Source: Irineochytrium annulatum (Eukaryota; Chytridiomycota; Chytridiomycetes; Chytridiales; Chytridiaceae). From it: 35,874 bases of DNA. Below, piece after piece: positions 27,068-35,874 of the stretch. The stretch is from contig JADGJL010000098.1 of the NCBI GenBank assembly GCA_027600665.1, forward strand, positions 7,991 to 43,864. The letters run 5' to 3'. Positions within the stretch are counted from its first letter, which is position 1. Every line of letters begins with the position of its first letter. The notes under the pieces were generated by a model. It did no database searches. It saw only the letters and a program-made list of their open reading frames with translations, and had not been told where the DNA came from. Position numbers and translations under genes: made by a program.

Positions 27068-28307
27068 ATGGAACCCAGGCCAACAGTAGCCCACGTCACC
27101 AGCTGCCAGTGCTCGGCCTGGTATGATCGCTTCAGGAGCATCACCTTCCGGACCAGGATCATTAAGCTACCCGAGGAGTTCATTGACTACTTGCATGAGG
27201 ACGGGATCTTTCTCCCGGGCCCGGGGTACGTCACTCGTTCTTATCGATGACAAGAGCTAACCCCCCAGATGCAGGACCGGATCGGGGTTCATTTATGGAT
27301 CTGATAGTGAGGAGGAGAATGAAGACCCGGATGGTGAAGGGGAAGTGGACGAACGGGCGCCCAGCTTCCCGGATTTGGAAGAGCGGATACGGCTGGCGAT
27401 TGAGGAGCTCGGCGGGCAGGTGATGCCAAAGCTGAACTGGAGCTCCCCGAAGGTCTCAATTTTCTTCTTCCTCGAGTGACTCTGAACTTTGAGGGTTTTG
27501 CAGGATGCGCAATGGATGTTGACGGAGGGTAATATGCGATGCGAGTCGGTGGCCGATGTGTTCCTCCTGCTCAAGAGCTCGGACTTCGTCGCCCACGATC
27601 TCTCGCATGCATTTGACAACGTCGTGGATGAGAATGCCGACGGCCCTGAGCAATTCGAGCTTGTTCTAAGGAAGTGGCACAATATCAACCCGTCGACCGA
27701 GTTCCGGTGCTTCGTCAAGGATCAAGTTCTTGTCGGTATGTAACAGCATGTTGCCTTTGTGTTCTCAACCTACGACTTTAGCGATATCGCAACGGGACTA
27801 CTCGAATCACTACCCGTTCTTATTGGAAGCGAAGGACGATATCGAAAACGCCGTCGCCGCTTTTTTCCATGATCAGCTGAAGGATAAATTTAAGGAACCG
27901 TCATGTATGTTACATTGCTGCTTGATTTACATGGAATTGACAGTGTCCGTAGTTGTATTCGATGTCTATCTATCGAAGATCGGGGGTTTTATCTACCTCG
28001 TTGACATCAACCCCTTCAGTGCAACGACCGACAGCCTCCTCTTTACTTGGGACGAAATTCTTAATGGTATTGCTTTGCACAATGCTCACATATTGACGTT
28101 TATTTGGCAGCTACATCCATCTCCACTCGGCTGGTGACGCACTCGAACGGTTCGAACAGCAACCAGCCCATGTTCGCGTCCAACCGCGTGCCGAAGGATC
28201 TGCTTGACTTTTCACAAGGCGCGACGCTGGAGGGTTTCGCTAGTAGGTTTATGGACGAGCTGAGGTTGGCGACGGAGCGGGATAAGGAGGATGAGAGCGA
28301 GGAATGA
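27068..28307 (+). CDS. CDC123: Translation initiation (eIF2) assembly factor Cdc123 (D123 family)
   Basis: Six exons: 27068-27225, 27275-27452, 27504-27735, 27782-27904, 27944-28066, 28111-28307. They sum to 1011 nt, or 336 residues. Diagnostic D123 blocks are visible: WYDRFRSITFRTRIIKLPEEF near the N terminus, SPKDAQWM and FLLLKSSDFVAHDL in the middle, EFRCFVKDQVLVAISQRDY, then VYLSKIGGFIYLVDINPF near residue 255, with Asp and Asn at the metal/ATP-site positions of the ATP-grasp fold. Cdc123 is a cytoplasmic chaperone that binds eIF2-gamma and drives eIF2 heterotrimer assembly. An acidic linker (SDSEEENEDPDGEGE) and an acidic C terminus are typical. The second intron has a weak donor, GTCTCA at 27453, but the joined frame matches the family exactly. 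Confidence 0.92.
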
Positions 28308-28526
28308 TTGACCGGTTGATAAGTGCGAACTTCGGTCGATGTTCACGGAGCATGCGAGTGGTTGCGGACAACATCTGTCATTGGCGTTCAAGCCGTTAGC
28401 CTCCGTGCCGGATGCATTAATGTAATGCAGATGCTTACCGATGGTAGCGTTAAGTGCGGAAGGGCAACGCGGACGCGTAGGTGGGTGCGACGGGAATATG
28501 ATTGTTCCGTTGGGTTTGGGCTTGCA

Positions 28527-28532
28527 AATAAA
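28527..28532 (+). terminator. Candidate poly(A) signal for CDC123
   Basis: AATAAA on the + strand, about 220 bases after the CDC123 stop. Confidence 0.35.
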
Positions 28533-28610
28533 CATGATTGAATCGAAGATTTTATGGCTTCGGATTTATGAACTGGACCATCTCGTCGATTGAGCATGAG
28601 ATTAACGGCT

Positions 28611-28616
28611 TTTATT
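28611..28616 (-). terminator. Candidate poly(A) signal for the LEA-like gene
   Basis: tttatt on the + strand reads AATAAA on the complement, about 90 bases after the LEA-like stop at 28707. Confidence 0.4.
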
Positions 28617-28706
28617 TACAAAAGATACAATTTGACATTGTAAACAGGCTATGTCACGACTAATTTCCAGTGCCGCAAATAAAATAGTAATACACGACCC
28701 CAAAAC

Positions 28707-31653
28707 TCAAGCAATGTTGTTGTGGTACTTGTTAGCGGCCGCATCAACAAACTCATGACCCTTCTCGCGAGCAACCTCGACGTAGTCGCTTCCCCTCTCC
28801 TTGGCCGCGTCGACGTACTCGCCTCCCTTCTCCTTTGCGTGCTGGTAGGTGCCCTTCGCACTGTCGACGTACTCGCTTCCCTTCTTTTGAGCCGCATCGG
28901 CATACTCGCTTCCCTTGTTCTTCAGCGCCTCGTAGTTGCTCTTCGCAGAGTCGACATACTCGCCTCCCTTCTTCTGAGCTGCATCCGCGTACTCGCTCCC
29001 CATGTTCTTCAACGCGTCGTAGTTGCTCTTGGCACTGTCGACATACTCGCTTCCCTTGCGCTGAGCTGCGTCCACGTACTCGCCGCTCTTGTCCTTGGCT
29101 TGCTGGTAGTAGTCGCTCCCCACCTCCTTAGCCTTGTCGACATACTCGCTTCCCATCTCCTTAGCCTTGTCGACGTATTCGCTTCCCTTGTTCTTCACAT
29201 GCTCGTAGGCCTCAGGAGCCTTGTTTCGCACGGTATCGGAGGCGTCGCTCGCAACCCAAGAGGCCTTGTTCAAAAGCTCGGAGGCCTTGCTTGCAGCGGC
29301 ATTGTAGTATTCCGCACCCAGATGCTTAGCCGACTCGTAGAAATCGGTCCCCTTAGCTTTCGCGAGCTCGACGTACTCGGCGGCCTTGTCCTTGATCGTG
29401 CCGCCCGTGTTGATCGCCGCGTCCGACGCCTTCTCGTAGTATTCCGGAGCCTGGAGAAGTTAGGAGTTAGTTAATGGCAAAAAGTAAAAATCTCAAAAAT
29501 CACCTTGTCTTTAGCGAGCTCCACGTACTCGCCGGCCTTATCCTTGATGGTCCCGCCGGTACCAATCGCCGCCTCTGCCGCTTTGTCGTAGTATTCGCCT
29601 GCCTTCGCCTTTACCGTCTCGCTAGTGTCTACCGCCGCCCCGGCCGCGGCGTCATACGCAGCTTGAGCATATTCGGATCCCTGTTCGAGCGGAATGAGCC
29701 GAAGTTTTGTTATGGATCAAAAAATCGCATATACCTACCTTGTTTTGAGCGTACTGAGCGTATTCGCCCGCCGTATTTCTCACGGTCTCGCCTGTACCGA
29801 CCGCCGCGTCGGCTGCAGCTTGGGCATATTCGGAGCCCTACCATAGCAAGTTGAGTCGACATTTGAAAAGCATAAAGAATCACGCGGCGGATCACCCACC
29901 TTGTCCTGAGCGTATTGAGCGTATTCGCCCGCCTTGTTTCGTACGGTCTCGCCGGTACCGACAGCCGCATCAGCCGCCGCCTGAGCATACTCGGAGCCCT
30001 GCAGAGCGCTTTTCAGCCCGCCGCTAACCAAAAAAAAAAAAAGGAGATAGCTCACCTTAATCTTTGCATATTCTGCATATTCGCCGGCCTTGTTCTTCAC
30101 GGTCTCGCCGGTACCAACGGCCGCGTCAGAAGCAGCGTTGTAGGCAGCCTGAGCATATTCGGAGCCCTGCAAGGCGAGCTTAGCAGTGGCACATCAACGA
30201 CATAAAACGCCAGATAATCACCTTGTTCTGGGCGTAGGCGGCGTATTCGGCCGACTTGTCCTTAATCGCCTCGCCGGCGCCAACCGCCGCTTCGCCAGCT
30301 TTGTTGTAGTACTCGGCACCCTGGAAACATTGTTAATAACTGTCTTCAATTGTTGCACATAAATTGACAATAGCGGACCTTTGCCTTCGCAGCTTGCACG
30401 TATTCGGCTCCCGTGTCCGCTGCTACGTTGTATGCGTGGTAGCCCTAGAAAAAGATTATAGCTTAGTGAAACTCTCATACTAAGAGAAGCAAGCAAATAT
30501 TCGTACCGTGTCTGCAGCGGCTTGAACAAACTCGGCCCCCTTTTCTGCAGCCGCGTTGTATGCCATGTTGCTCTGAGAAAAAAACAACAGTAGTCAATCA
30601 GTAATGACCAGAGAGCACGGCCAACAAAACGCACAAATTTCAGTACCGTGTCTTTAGCGGCTTGCGCATATTCAGCTCCCTTATCGGCGGCGACGTTGTA
30701 TGCATGGTATCCCTACAAAAAATTGCGGCATAAGAGACCTACCGAACACAAAGCGCAAAAAGGTGTACCGTGTCTTTCGCTGCCTGCACGTACTCAGCTC
30801 CCTTATCAGCGGCTGCGTTGTACGCTGCGTGTGCCTGTGGAAGAAGACAAAATGTTAATACATGGTCATTGCTTCCAAACAGTAAAGACATTACCTGATT
30901 TTTCGCATAGTCGGCGTACTCAGCCGACTTGTCCTGAATTTTCTCGCCGGCCACGGCCGCGGTATCGGCCGCGTAGTTGTATGTCTCATATGCCTAAATG
31001 TGAAAGAAGCAGAGGGAATAAAAGTTAGTCTATGATGCGATGCCAATCATGTTCAAGAAAAGTACCTTATCTTCAGCCAACGCATATGCCGCAGCCGCCT
31101 TCTCCCTCGCAATCTCGGCAGTTGTCTTGTAGTATTCCGTTCCCTAAAAGCTGGAGAGTTAATGGACCGTTTGACTGTAAAAGATACTGAATGTCAAATC
31201 GAACCTTCTCCTTTGCTGCCTGGTAATATTGAGCGGCCTTGTCCTTGACGATCTCACCGGTACCTGCTGCAGCTTCTGCGGCTTTGTCGTAAGCCGCATA
31301 CGCGTATTCGGATCCCTACAGAGCGCGATCAGTTCACCGTTCATTGAACGTCCACGCGAAACATGATGGATCACCTTGTTCTTCGCGTATTCGGCGTATT
31401 CGCCGGCCTTGTCCTTGATCGCCTGGCCGGCCTCGCTCGCGACGCCAGCAGCCTTGTTGAGGTATTCGGATCCCTTCTCGGCCGCCATCGACGCGGCCTC
31501 GGAACCCTTGTTCTTGATGACCCAGCCGGCCGCCCCCATGACGTCGGCGGCCTGGTTGACGAGGTGGCCGGCGTTCAGGACCTCTTGATCATCTTCGAGG
31601 ATGATGGCGCCTGCGAGGGCGGCCGTCGCGAGAAGGCAGGTGAGGATGCGCAT
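28707..31653 (-). CDS. Secreted LEA-like 11-mer amphipathic-helix repeat protein
   Basis: Fourteen exons on the complement: 31375-31653, 31205-31315, 31066-31143, 30895-30993, 30769-30834, 30647-30712, 30507-30572, 30379-30444, 30222-30320, 30056-30166, 29900-29998, 29739-29837, 29504-29680, 28707-29450. They sum to 2160 nt, or 719 residues. A signal peptide (MRILTCLLATAALAGAI) leads into hundreds of residues of 11-residue units such as GSEYVDKAKEM and GSEYADAAQKK, interspersed with 7-residue units such as YEALKNK. The composition (Ala, Lys, Glu, Gly, Tyr; no Cys after the signal peptide) and hendecad period resemble group 3 LEA proteins, although Tyr at a fixed position is unusual. LEA proteins protect membranes and proteins during drying. 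Here the signal peptide suggests the secretory route, wall or vacuole. All introns are phase 0, so exons can be gained or lost without breaking the frame. Confidence 0.82.
29739..31315 (-). repeat. Array of duplicated, symmetric repeat exons
   Basis: Eleven consecutive exons of the LEA-like gene in this interval have lengths 111, 78, 99, 66, 66, 66, 66, 99, 111, 99 and 99 nt. They translate to 22, 33, 26 or 37 residues. Neighbouring exons are similar (for example four 22-residue exons with AYN-AADKGAEYVQAAKDT), which points to tandem exon duplication. Confidence 0.8.
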
Positions 31654-32390
31654 CGTTTGAGGTGAGGTTGAGGGTAAGTTGAGAAAGAAATTCGTGCGTC
31701 GTCGCAAATTCAGAGCGACTCCTCCACTTGCTGAAGGACTTTGAAGCTGTCAGCCACCGACCGCTCGGACGGCCGTGTCCGACAGCGGTGATCTGTGGTG
31801 TGGTGGAGGTGCGAACCTTCTGCAGGCTGCAGGTCGCCACGTTCCACCCTCGGGCTTTCTCGCGCGCGACCATTCTTTACAACGAGGCGTCGCGGAGGAG
31901 CCGCATCACACCCACCCACGCCTATTCAAGAAGGTTCTTCGTCTGGTCAGCTCCCTCCTTAAAACATGCGAGCAACTACAACACTGCTCTGAAGACGATA
32001 TTTATTAATAGTTGCTTGCGTCGTCTGTGGGAGAGACATACTAATAGCCGGATCAAGAATTGGTTGAAGGCCAAATACGCCGGGGTAAAACCTAGTTCGC
32101 AGATATATCTTCACTGCTCCAAACTTTCATAAACGTGCTTAAATTGCGAATGCAGACCTGCGACAGCTCTGCCGTTGCAATTACAGACTTTCGACCAGCG
32201 TGCGTGCACGTTGGCGCCCTTCCTCGGCCACGCGTACAACCCGCTGGAGATGTACGAGAGCTTATATTGACGGCCAATTTATAGGGAAGAGTTCGGGGGA
32301 GTGGGATTGTGACCACGGTAATGGCGACGTTCCTTAGAGAAGGCCACCGATGGTTGATGACTTAGTCCTTCGAAGTTGACAGCATCCATA
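31654..32390. other. Divergent intergenic region
   Basis: About 740 bases between the starts of the LEA-like gene (-) and the third F-box-like gene (+). It should hold both promoters. Open frames here are short and without resemblance to known families. An AT-rich patch at about 31980-32045 is the only visible compositional feature. Confidence 0.4.
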
Positions 32391-34058
32391 ATGATGGACC
32401 TCGATATCGATCGCGACCACCGCCGCCGCGATCGCACACCCCGCCTCTTTCCCGAACTTTGGTCCGGGATCTTGCTGCGGGCCTGCTGGAGCCTCGCCGG
32501 CCTCGCTCGCGCGACAACCATCAACCGCGAGATCCGCTCCATGTGCTTCTCCACCCCCCAGTCCAAGTGCGACTTCCTCCTCGCCCGGTGGCGCGGTGAC
32601 GTCCACCGGGCCCTCGAAGCGCTCATCAAGGCCCGCAACAAGGCTTACATGATGCCCGATCTCATCGGGTGCCTGGCCGTGCTCGTGCGGCTCGGGGCGC
32701 GTTACGAGTGCGGCCGAGAGTGCGGGGGCAGGTGGAGGAACTGCTTGCTTCGCAGGCTGTTGCAGAGGGCGGACGCGGTCGCGGCTGTTACGGCCTGCCT
32801 TACGGACGAGGATCTGACTGGCGCCATCAAATTCAGCACCTTCCACCGGGGACAGGCGCTCCGGCAGGCCGTGGAGGCCGGGCATGTCACGCTGATCACT
32901 GTCTTGCGGCCGTCAGGGATGACGGGGAGGCTGCCGGGCGTTGGTTGGGGGTTGGTGATCCGCAGGAGCACGGACGCCGACGCCGCGAGGGTGTTGGCGG
33001 CACAACTTGGGCTGTCAACGGACGGGTATACGGTCGATATCAAGAGCGCGATCAGGGCATGCTTGAGAAGGGGTACGGGGTACATGGGGCTGGCAAAGGA
33101 GTTGCTTGGGGAAAGAATATCAGTTGCCGCCTCGCGCCAGATTTGGGCCGACGTGGACATGAATGATACGGAGACGGCACGGGTGGTCATTGGGTTGGGG
33201 GTGAGACCCGCGTCGATGGTGATTTGGAGGTATTTGGGTACTTTGGAGAGCTTGCCCCACCGGGCCGCCGACGACGCGTTTCTGATCGAACTGCTCGAGG
33301 CCGGGGACCTTCAGCCGTCGTCGCAGCATCAATCAGACGCAACCTCCATTCGGCGGTTCTTGTCGAGACCGAAATTGATGCGAGATCTTGTCGACTCTCG
33401 CATGCTCTTTGATAACTACCTTGATGTGATGATCGAGAAAGTTGTTGGCCGTATTTTCTGGAGCAACTACCGGCCAGAGGCCCTTGAGGTCTTGACAAAC
33501 AGAACCTTCAAGCTGGTCGACGAGATCCGAGCCGCCGGCGGTGCCATCTCCACAGATTGTTTTCTGAAAGCACTGTGGTCAAATGTGCCGGAAGCCGTCG
33601 TATCCGCCCTCGTCGACCGAGTGCCCGAGTCCTATAGGACTGAAGAGTTGATTACCGAGCTGATCTGTCGACACTACTGGTTGGCGCACCGCCCCGGCGG
33701 GTTTCTATTATGTCGGTCGTTCCCCGTCTCGCTTAAAGCGCTCGACGGTGCCGCCCAGGCAGTGTGGATGGGCTCGGGGCCAGAAGATGACGCAAAGGCC
33801 GTTCGTTTGTTCCGGGAGCTGCTCGACCACGCCGACGAATCGGCATTGATTGCTGAAGACAAGATGAGGGATGCTCGCGACACCAGGCTTATCACAAAGG
33901 TCCTTGGGAATCGCGCTGCGTTCGATGAGGCTCCTCGGATAGTGCCTATGATTACAATGCTCGTAGAGGCCGGGTTTGCAGTGAAAGTGGAAGACGTAGA
34001 ATTCGCGCGGACGAAGAGGTGGGTTCAGACTGAGGCTCTTCTGCAAGCTCGAATATGA
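32391..34058 (+). CDS. F-box-like protein, paralogue of 21983-23332
   Basis: A single exon of 555 residues; the start is the first ATG of the frame (a second follows directly at 32394). Residues about 15-50 read LFPELWSGILLRACWSLAG, then TTINREIRSMCF, matching the F-box-like N terminus of the paralogue. Shared blocks follow: SKCDFLLARW, a CLRRG/LLGERISVAASRQIWADVD segment, VIWRYLGTLESLPHRAADDAFLIELLEAG, NYLDVMIEKVVG and LVDEIRAAGG. It is about 100 residues longer at the C terminus than its paralogue. The helical blocks may be degenerate ankyrin-type repeats. Substrate-receptor function in ubiquitin ligation is an inference from the N-terminal pattern only. Confidence 0.72.
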   Translation: MMDLDIDRDHRRRDRTPRLFPELWSGILLRACWSLAGLARATTINREIRSMCFSTPQSKCDFLLARWRGDVHRALEALIKARNKAYMMPDLIGCLAVLVRLGARYECGRECGGRWRNCLLRRLLQRADAVAAVTACLTDEDLTGAIKFSTFHRGQALRQAVEAGHVTLITVLRPSGMTGRLPGVGWGLVIRRSTDADAARVLAAQLGLSTDGYTVDIKSAIRACLRRGTGYMGLAKELLGERISVAASRQIWADVDMNDTETARVVIGLGVRPASMVIWRYLGTLESLPHRAADDAFLIELLEAGDLQPSSQHQSDATSIRRFLSRPKLMRDLVDSRMLFDNYLDVMIEKVVGRIFWSNYRPEALEVLTNRTFKLVDEIRAAGGAISTDCFLKALWSNVPEAVVSALVDRVPESYRTEELITELICRHYWLAHRPGGFLLCRSFPVSLKALDGAAQAVWMGSGPEDDAKAVRLFRELLDHADESALIAEDKMRDARDTRLITKVLGNRAAFDEAPRIVPMITMLVEAGFAVKVEDVEFARTKRWVQTEALLQARI

Positions 34059-34256
34059 GCAGCCTATTAATTTTTTGATTGCGAATGAACGTCCCACCGG
34101 TGCCCTTCACGTCACTCACGTGGGCAGTGGCAGAAACGATGTACAATATTATATCATATATTATTATTATATCATACACCTTATCTTCCGAACAAGCCAG
34201 CTCATACCGCCCGACAATTCCCGATTTTTGTTAAATATCACTTGTCAGAATCACAC

Positions 34257-35065
34257 ATGGTGAAGTTCCCACACAACGCAATGGACGCTGCACCCGAGGT
34301 CGACGCCCTGATCGAGTCGCACCTCCTCGTCCCCGATCACTCCCTGGATCACGCCCTCCAAACTTCCTCCGACGCCGACCTGCCCCAAATCGCGGTCTCC
34401 CCCTGCCTCGGGAAGGTACTTCGCTTTCCACTTGACACCCATTGCCGCTATTCTTACTTACCTTGTAATCTGAACAGTTCCTCTACCTCCTCGCAGCAAT
34501 CCATGCGCCCAAACGCATCCTCGAGATCGGGACGCTCGGCGGGTATTCGACCCTCTGGCTAGCCAAGGCGCTGTGCAAGGATAATACGTCCCAACCGCGC
34601 AGCACCGAGCACAGGCTCGTGACGCTCGAGCTGTTGGAGAAGAACGCCGGCGTCGCGCGCGCCAACTTCGCGCATGCGGGCGTGGCGGAGCTGATCGATG
34701 TCGTCGTCGGCGACGCCGTGTCGAGCCTCAAGTCCATGGAAGGCCCTCCGTTCGACTTTGTGTTCATCGACGCCGACAAGCAGGGATATCCGACGTACCT
34801 GCGCGAATCCGTCCGTCTCGCGCGTCCCGGTGCGGTGATCGTGCTTGACAACATGGTGCGGAAGGGGAACATCGTGCGTGGGGAGCAGGAGTGGGCATTG
34901 CGGGGGGGAGTGCGCGTGGATGAGGAGCGGGCGAATGTTGAGGGGGTGCTAGGGACTTACGGGTTGCTGGAGGAGTTGCAGAGGGACGGGAAGGTGGAGA
35001 GCGTGGGGGTGCAGACGGTCGGGAGGAAGGGGTATGATGGGTTTGTGCTGTTGCGGGTTTTATGA
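34257..35065 (+). CDS. Cation-dependent O-methyltransferase (COMT/CCoAOMT-like, family 3)
   Basis: Two exons, 34257-34415 and 34478-35065. They sum to 747 nt, or 248 residues, the usual size for the family. The Rossmann-fold SAM site is ILEIGTLGGYSTLWLAKAL (residues about 66-84). The metal and catalytic region is FDFVFIDADKQGY (about 153-165), with Asp and the partner pair in VIVLDNMVRKGNIV (about 183-196). The enzyme transfers methyl from S-adenosylmethionine to a hydroxyl of a catechol-like or phenolic substrate with a divalent metal. It is a soluble cytosolic protein with no signal peptide. Substrate is unknown; bacterial and fungal homologues act on diverse phenolics. The start at 34257 is the first ATG after an AT-rich leader. 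PARN follows on the same strand after 111 bases. Confidence 0.9.
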
Positions 35066-35100
35066 AAGAATGTCGACGATGTGTTGCGCATGGAAGGAAA

Positions 35101-35106
35101 AATAAA
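35101..35106 (+). terminator. Candidate poly(A) signal for the O-methyltransferase gene
   Basis: AATAAA, 36 bases after the stop at 35065 and before the PARN start at 35177. Confidence 0.4.
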
Positions 35107-35176
35107 ATGAAGTATTAACACTGGGAAGGCAGGGAAATATGACGGGTAGTCCGAATGCTCATGATCTTCTGATCCG

Positions 35177-35874
35177 ATGCACATCACGCCGGCCAACTTC
35201 GACCGGCAGCTGGCCCAGCTGCGCTCGACCATCGCCGCCTGCGACTTTGTCGCAATCGACACCGAGTTGGTGAGCGCCCCTTGATTCAGGGGGCGGGACC
35301 GGCTGTTCCCTGCCGCTCGAATCGTGGCTCGGGAAACCTGCAGTGGCACGACGGGCACCCCCCCGATCACCCCCTCATTGCAAGTGCTGACTCCTTAATT
35401 TGCAGACGGGCCTCCTCGGCAACGCCTCCTATGACATCGATTATCGGGACACGCTTCAGGCGCACTACTCGAAGCGGCGGGCTTCGGCGCAGCTCTTCCA
35501 GGTCGTGCAGTACGGCGTCGCTTGCTTCACATGGGAGGAGCCCAGTCCTGCACCGGCAGTCAATGGACGCGGGAGCGTGAACGGGAGAGGAGGGTTCGTG
35601 AATGGGAACGGGAACGGCGGGTTGCCGATGGGAGCGCAGGGGAGGACGCGAGCGGGTTACGTGGCGAGGCCGTTCAACTTCCATGTCTTCCCAGCATCCG
35701 TTCCGGTACTGCGTTATGCTCGCTATCTTGCCGTTGTATCTGAGGTTGGCGCGTAATCGCAGGATATACCTTTATGTCGCCAATACACGGTCGACGGTGA
35801 CACGCTCCGCTTCCTCCAGGCCAACGGCTTCGACTTCAACGTCTGGGTCGCTGAAGGTCCTTCCTCCACCCTTT
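35177..35874 (+). CDS. PARN: Poly(A)-specific ribonuclease PARN-like (CAF1 family), 5' part
   Basis: Three exons are visible: 35177-35269, 35406-35705, and 35763 running off the edge (about 168 residues). The start MHITPANFDRQLAQL leads to DFVAIDTEL (residues about 23-31), the DEDD exonuclease motif I with the metal-binding Asp and Glu. Family blocks TGL, YRDTLQAHY, QLFQVVQYGVACF and FNFHVFP follow, then FLQANGFDFNVWVAEG in exon 3. PARN removes poly(A) tails from mRNAs and trims several non-coding RNAs. An insert of about 35 Gly/Asn/Arg-rich residues lies between the VACFTW strand and RPFNF. The remaining DEDD residues and the RNA-binding part are outside the window. Confidence 0.85.

Larger units (their letters stand above)
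28308..28706. other. Convergent intergenic spacer
   Basis: About 400 bases between the CDC123 stop (+) and the LEA-like stop (-). Candidate poly(A) signals for both genes lie here. No other feature is seen. Confidence 0.5.

Noticed and set aside
28722..29474. A 250-residue + strand frame rich in Leu and Val with a repeating pattern.
   Set aside because: It is the antisense of the 11-mer repeats of the LEA-like gene; its regularity comes from the repeats on the other strand.
34140..34182. A very AT-rich run of TATATC/ATTATT before the O-methyltransferase gene.
   Set aside because: It is short and has no stable hairpin or repeat unit beyond simple sequence; it is best treated as part of the leader or promoter.

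Overview
The window is a gene-dense stretch of a fungal nuclear genome. Most genes are split by short spliceosomal introns (44 to 140 nt, donors mostly of the GTRNGT type), intergenic gaps are small, and the housekeeping set is fungal or opisthokont: ORC3, CDC123, SLX9, a PARN-type deadenylase and a mitochondrial bL28. I infer an early-diverging, probably chytrid-like fungus from the compact intron-rich genes, the long MRP-type ABC transporters and the lack of obvious Dikarya hallmarks. The sequence alone does not prove the lineage. All gene models below were built by hand from frame, splice signals and family resemblance. In each complete multi-exon model the summed exon length is a multiple of three.

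Layout. 1-390 is the 3' end of an SH3-domain protein (+). 1160-7028 and 8841-14659 (both -) are two complete tandem copies of a full-length ABCC transporter with matching intron positions, one intron difference and patches of near identity. An F-box-like gene (+, 7362-8294) lies between them. A spacer of about 1.4 kb with two short degenerate tandem repeats follows, then a likely mitochondrial ribosomal protein bL28m gene (+, 16100-16819). Next is a 984-residue secreted protein (-, 17462-20634) in which small Cys modules flank a very long His/Pro/Thr/Lys-rich repeat region. SLX9 (-, 21183-21891) is head-to-head with a second F-box-like gene (+, 21983-23332).

ORC3 (-, 24496-27027) and CDC123 (+, 27068-28307) are head-to-head with only 40 bp between their start codons. 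A 14-exon gene (-, 28707-31653) encodes a secreted LEA-like protein made of 11-residue amphipathic-helix repeats. Nearly every exon is a whole number of repeat units and every intron is phase 0. A third F-box-like gene (+, 32391-34058, clear paralogue of the second), a cation-dependent O-methyltransferase (+, 34257-35065) and the 5' part of a PARN-like deadenylase (+, 35177 to the edge) close the window.

The genes do not form one pathway. Housekeeping genes (replication origin recognition, eIF2 assembly, ribosome biogenesis, mRNA deadenylation) are interspersed with lineage-specific families: duplicated transporters, F-box-like proteins and two repeat-rich secreted proteins. The most novel items are the 11-mer exon-array gene and the Cys-module/His-rich secreted protein. 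I saw no tRNA, rRNA, CRISPR array or transposase.
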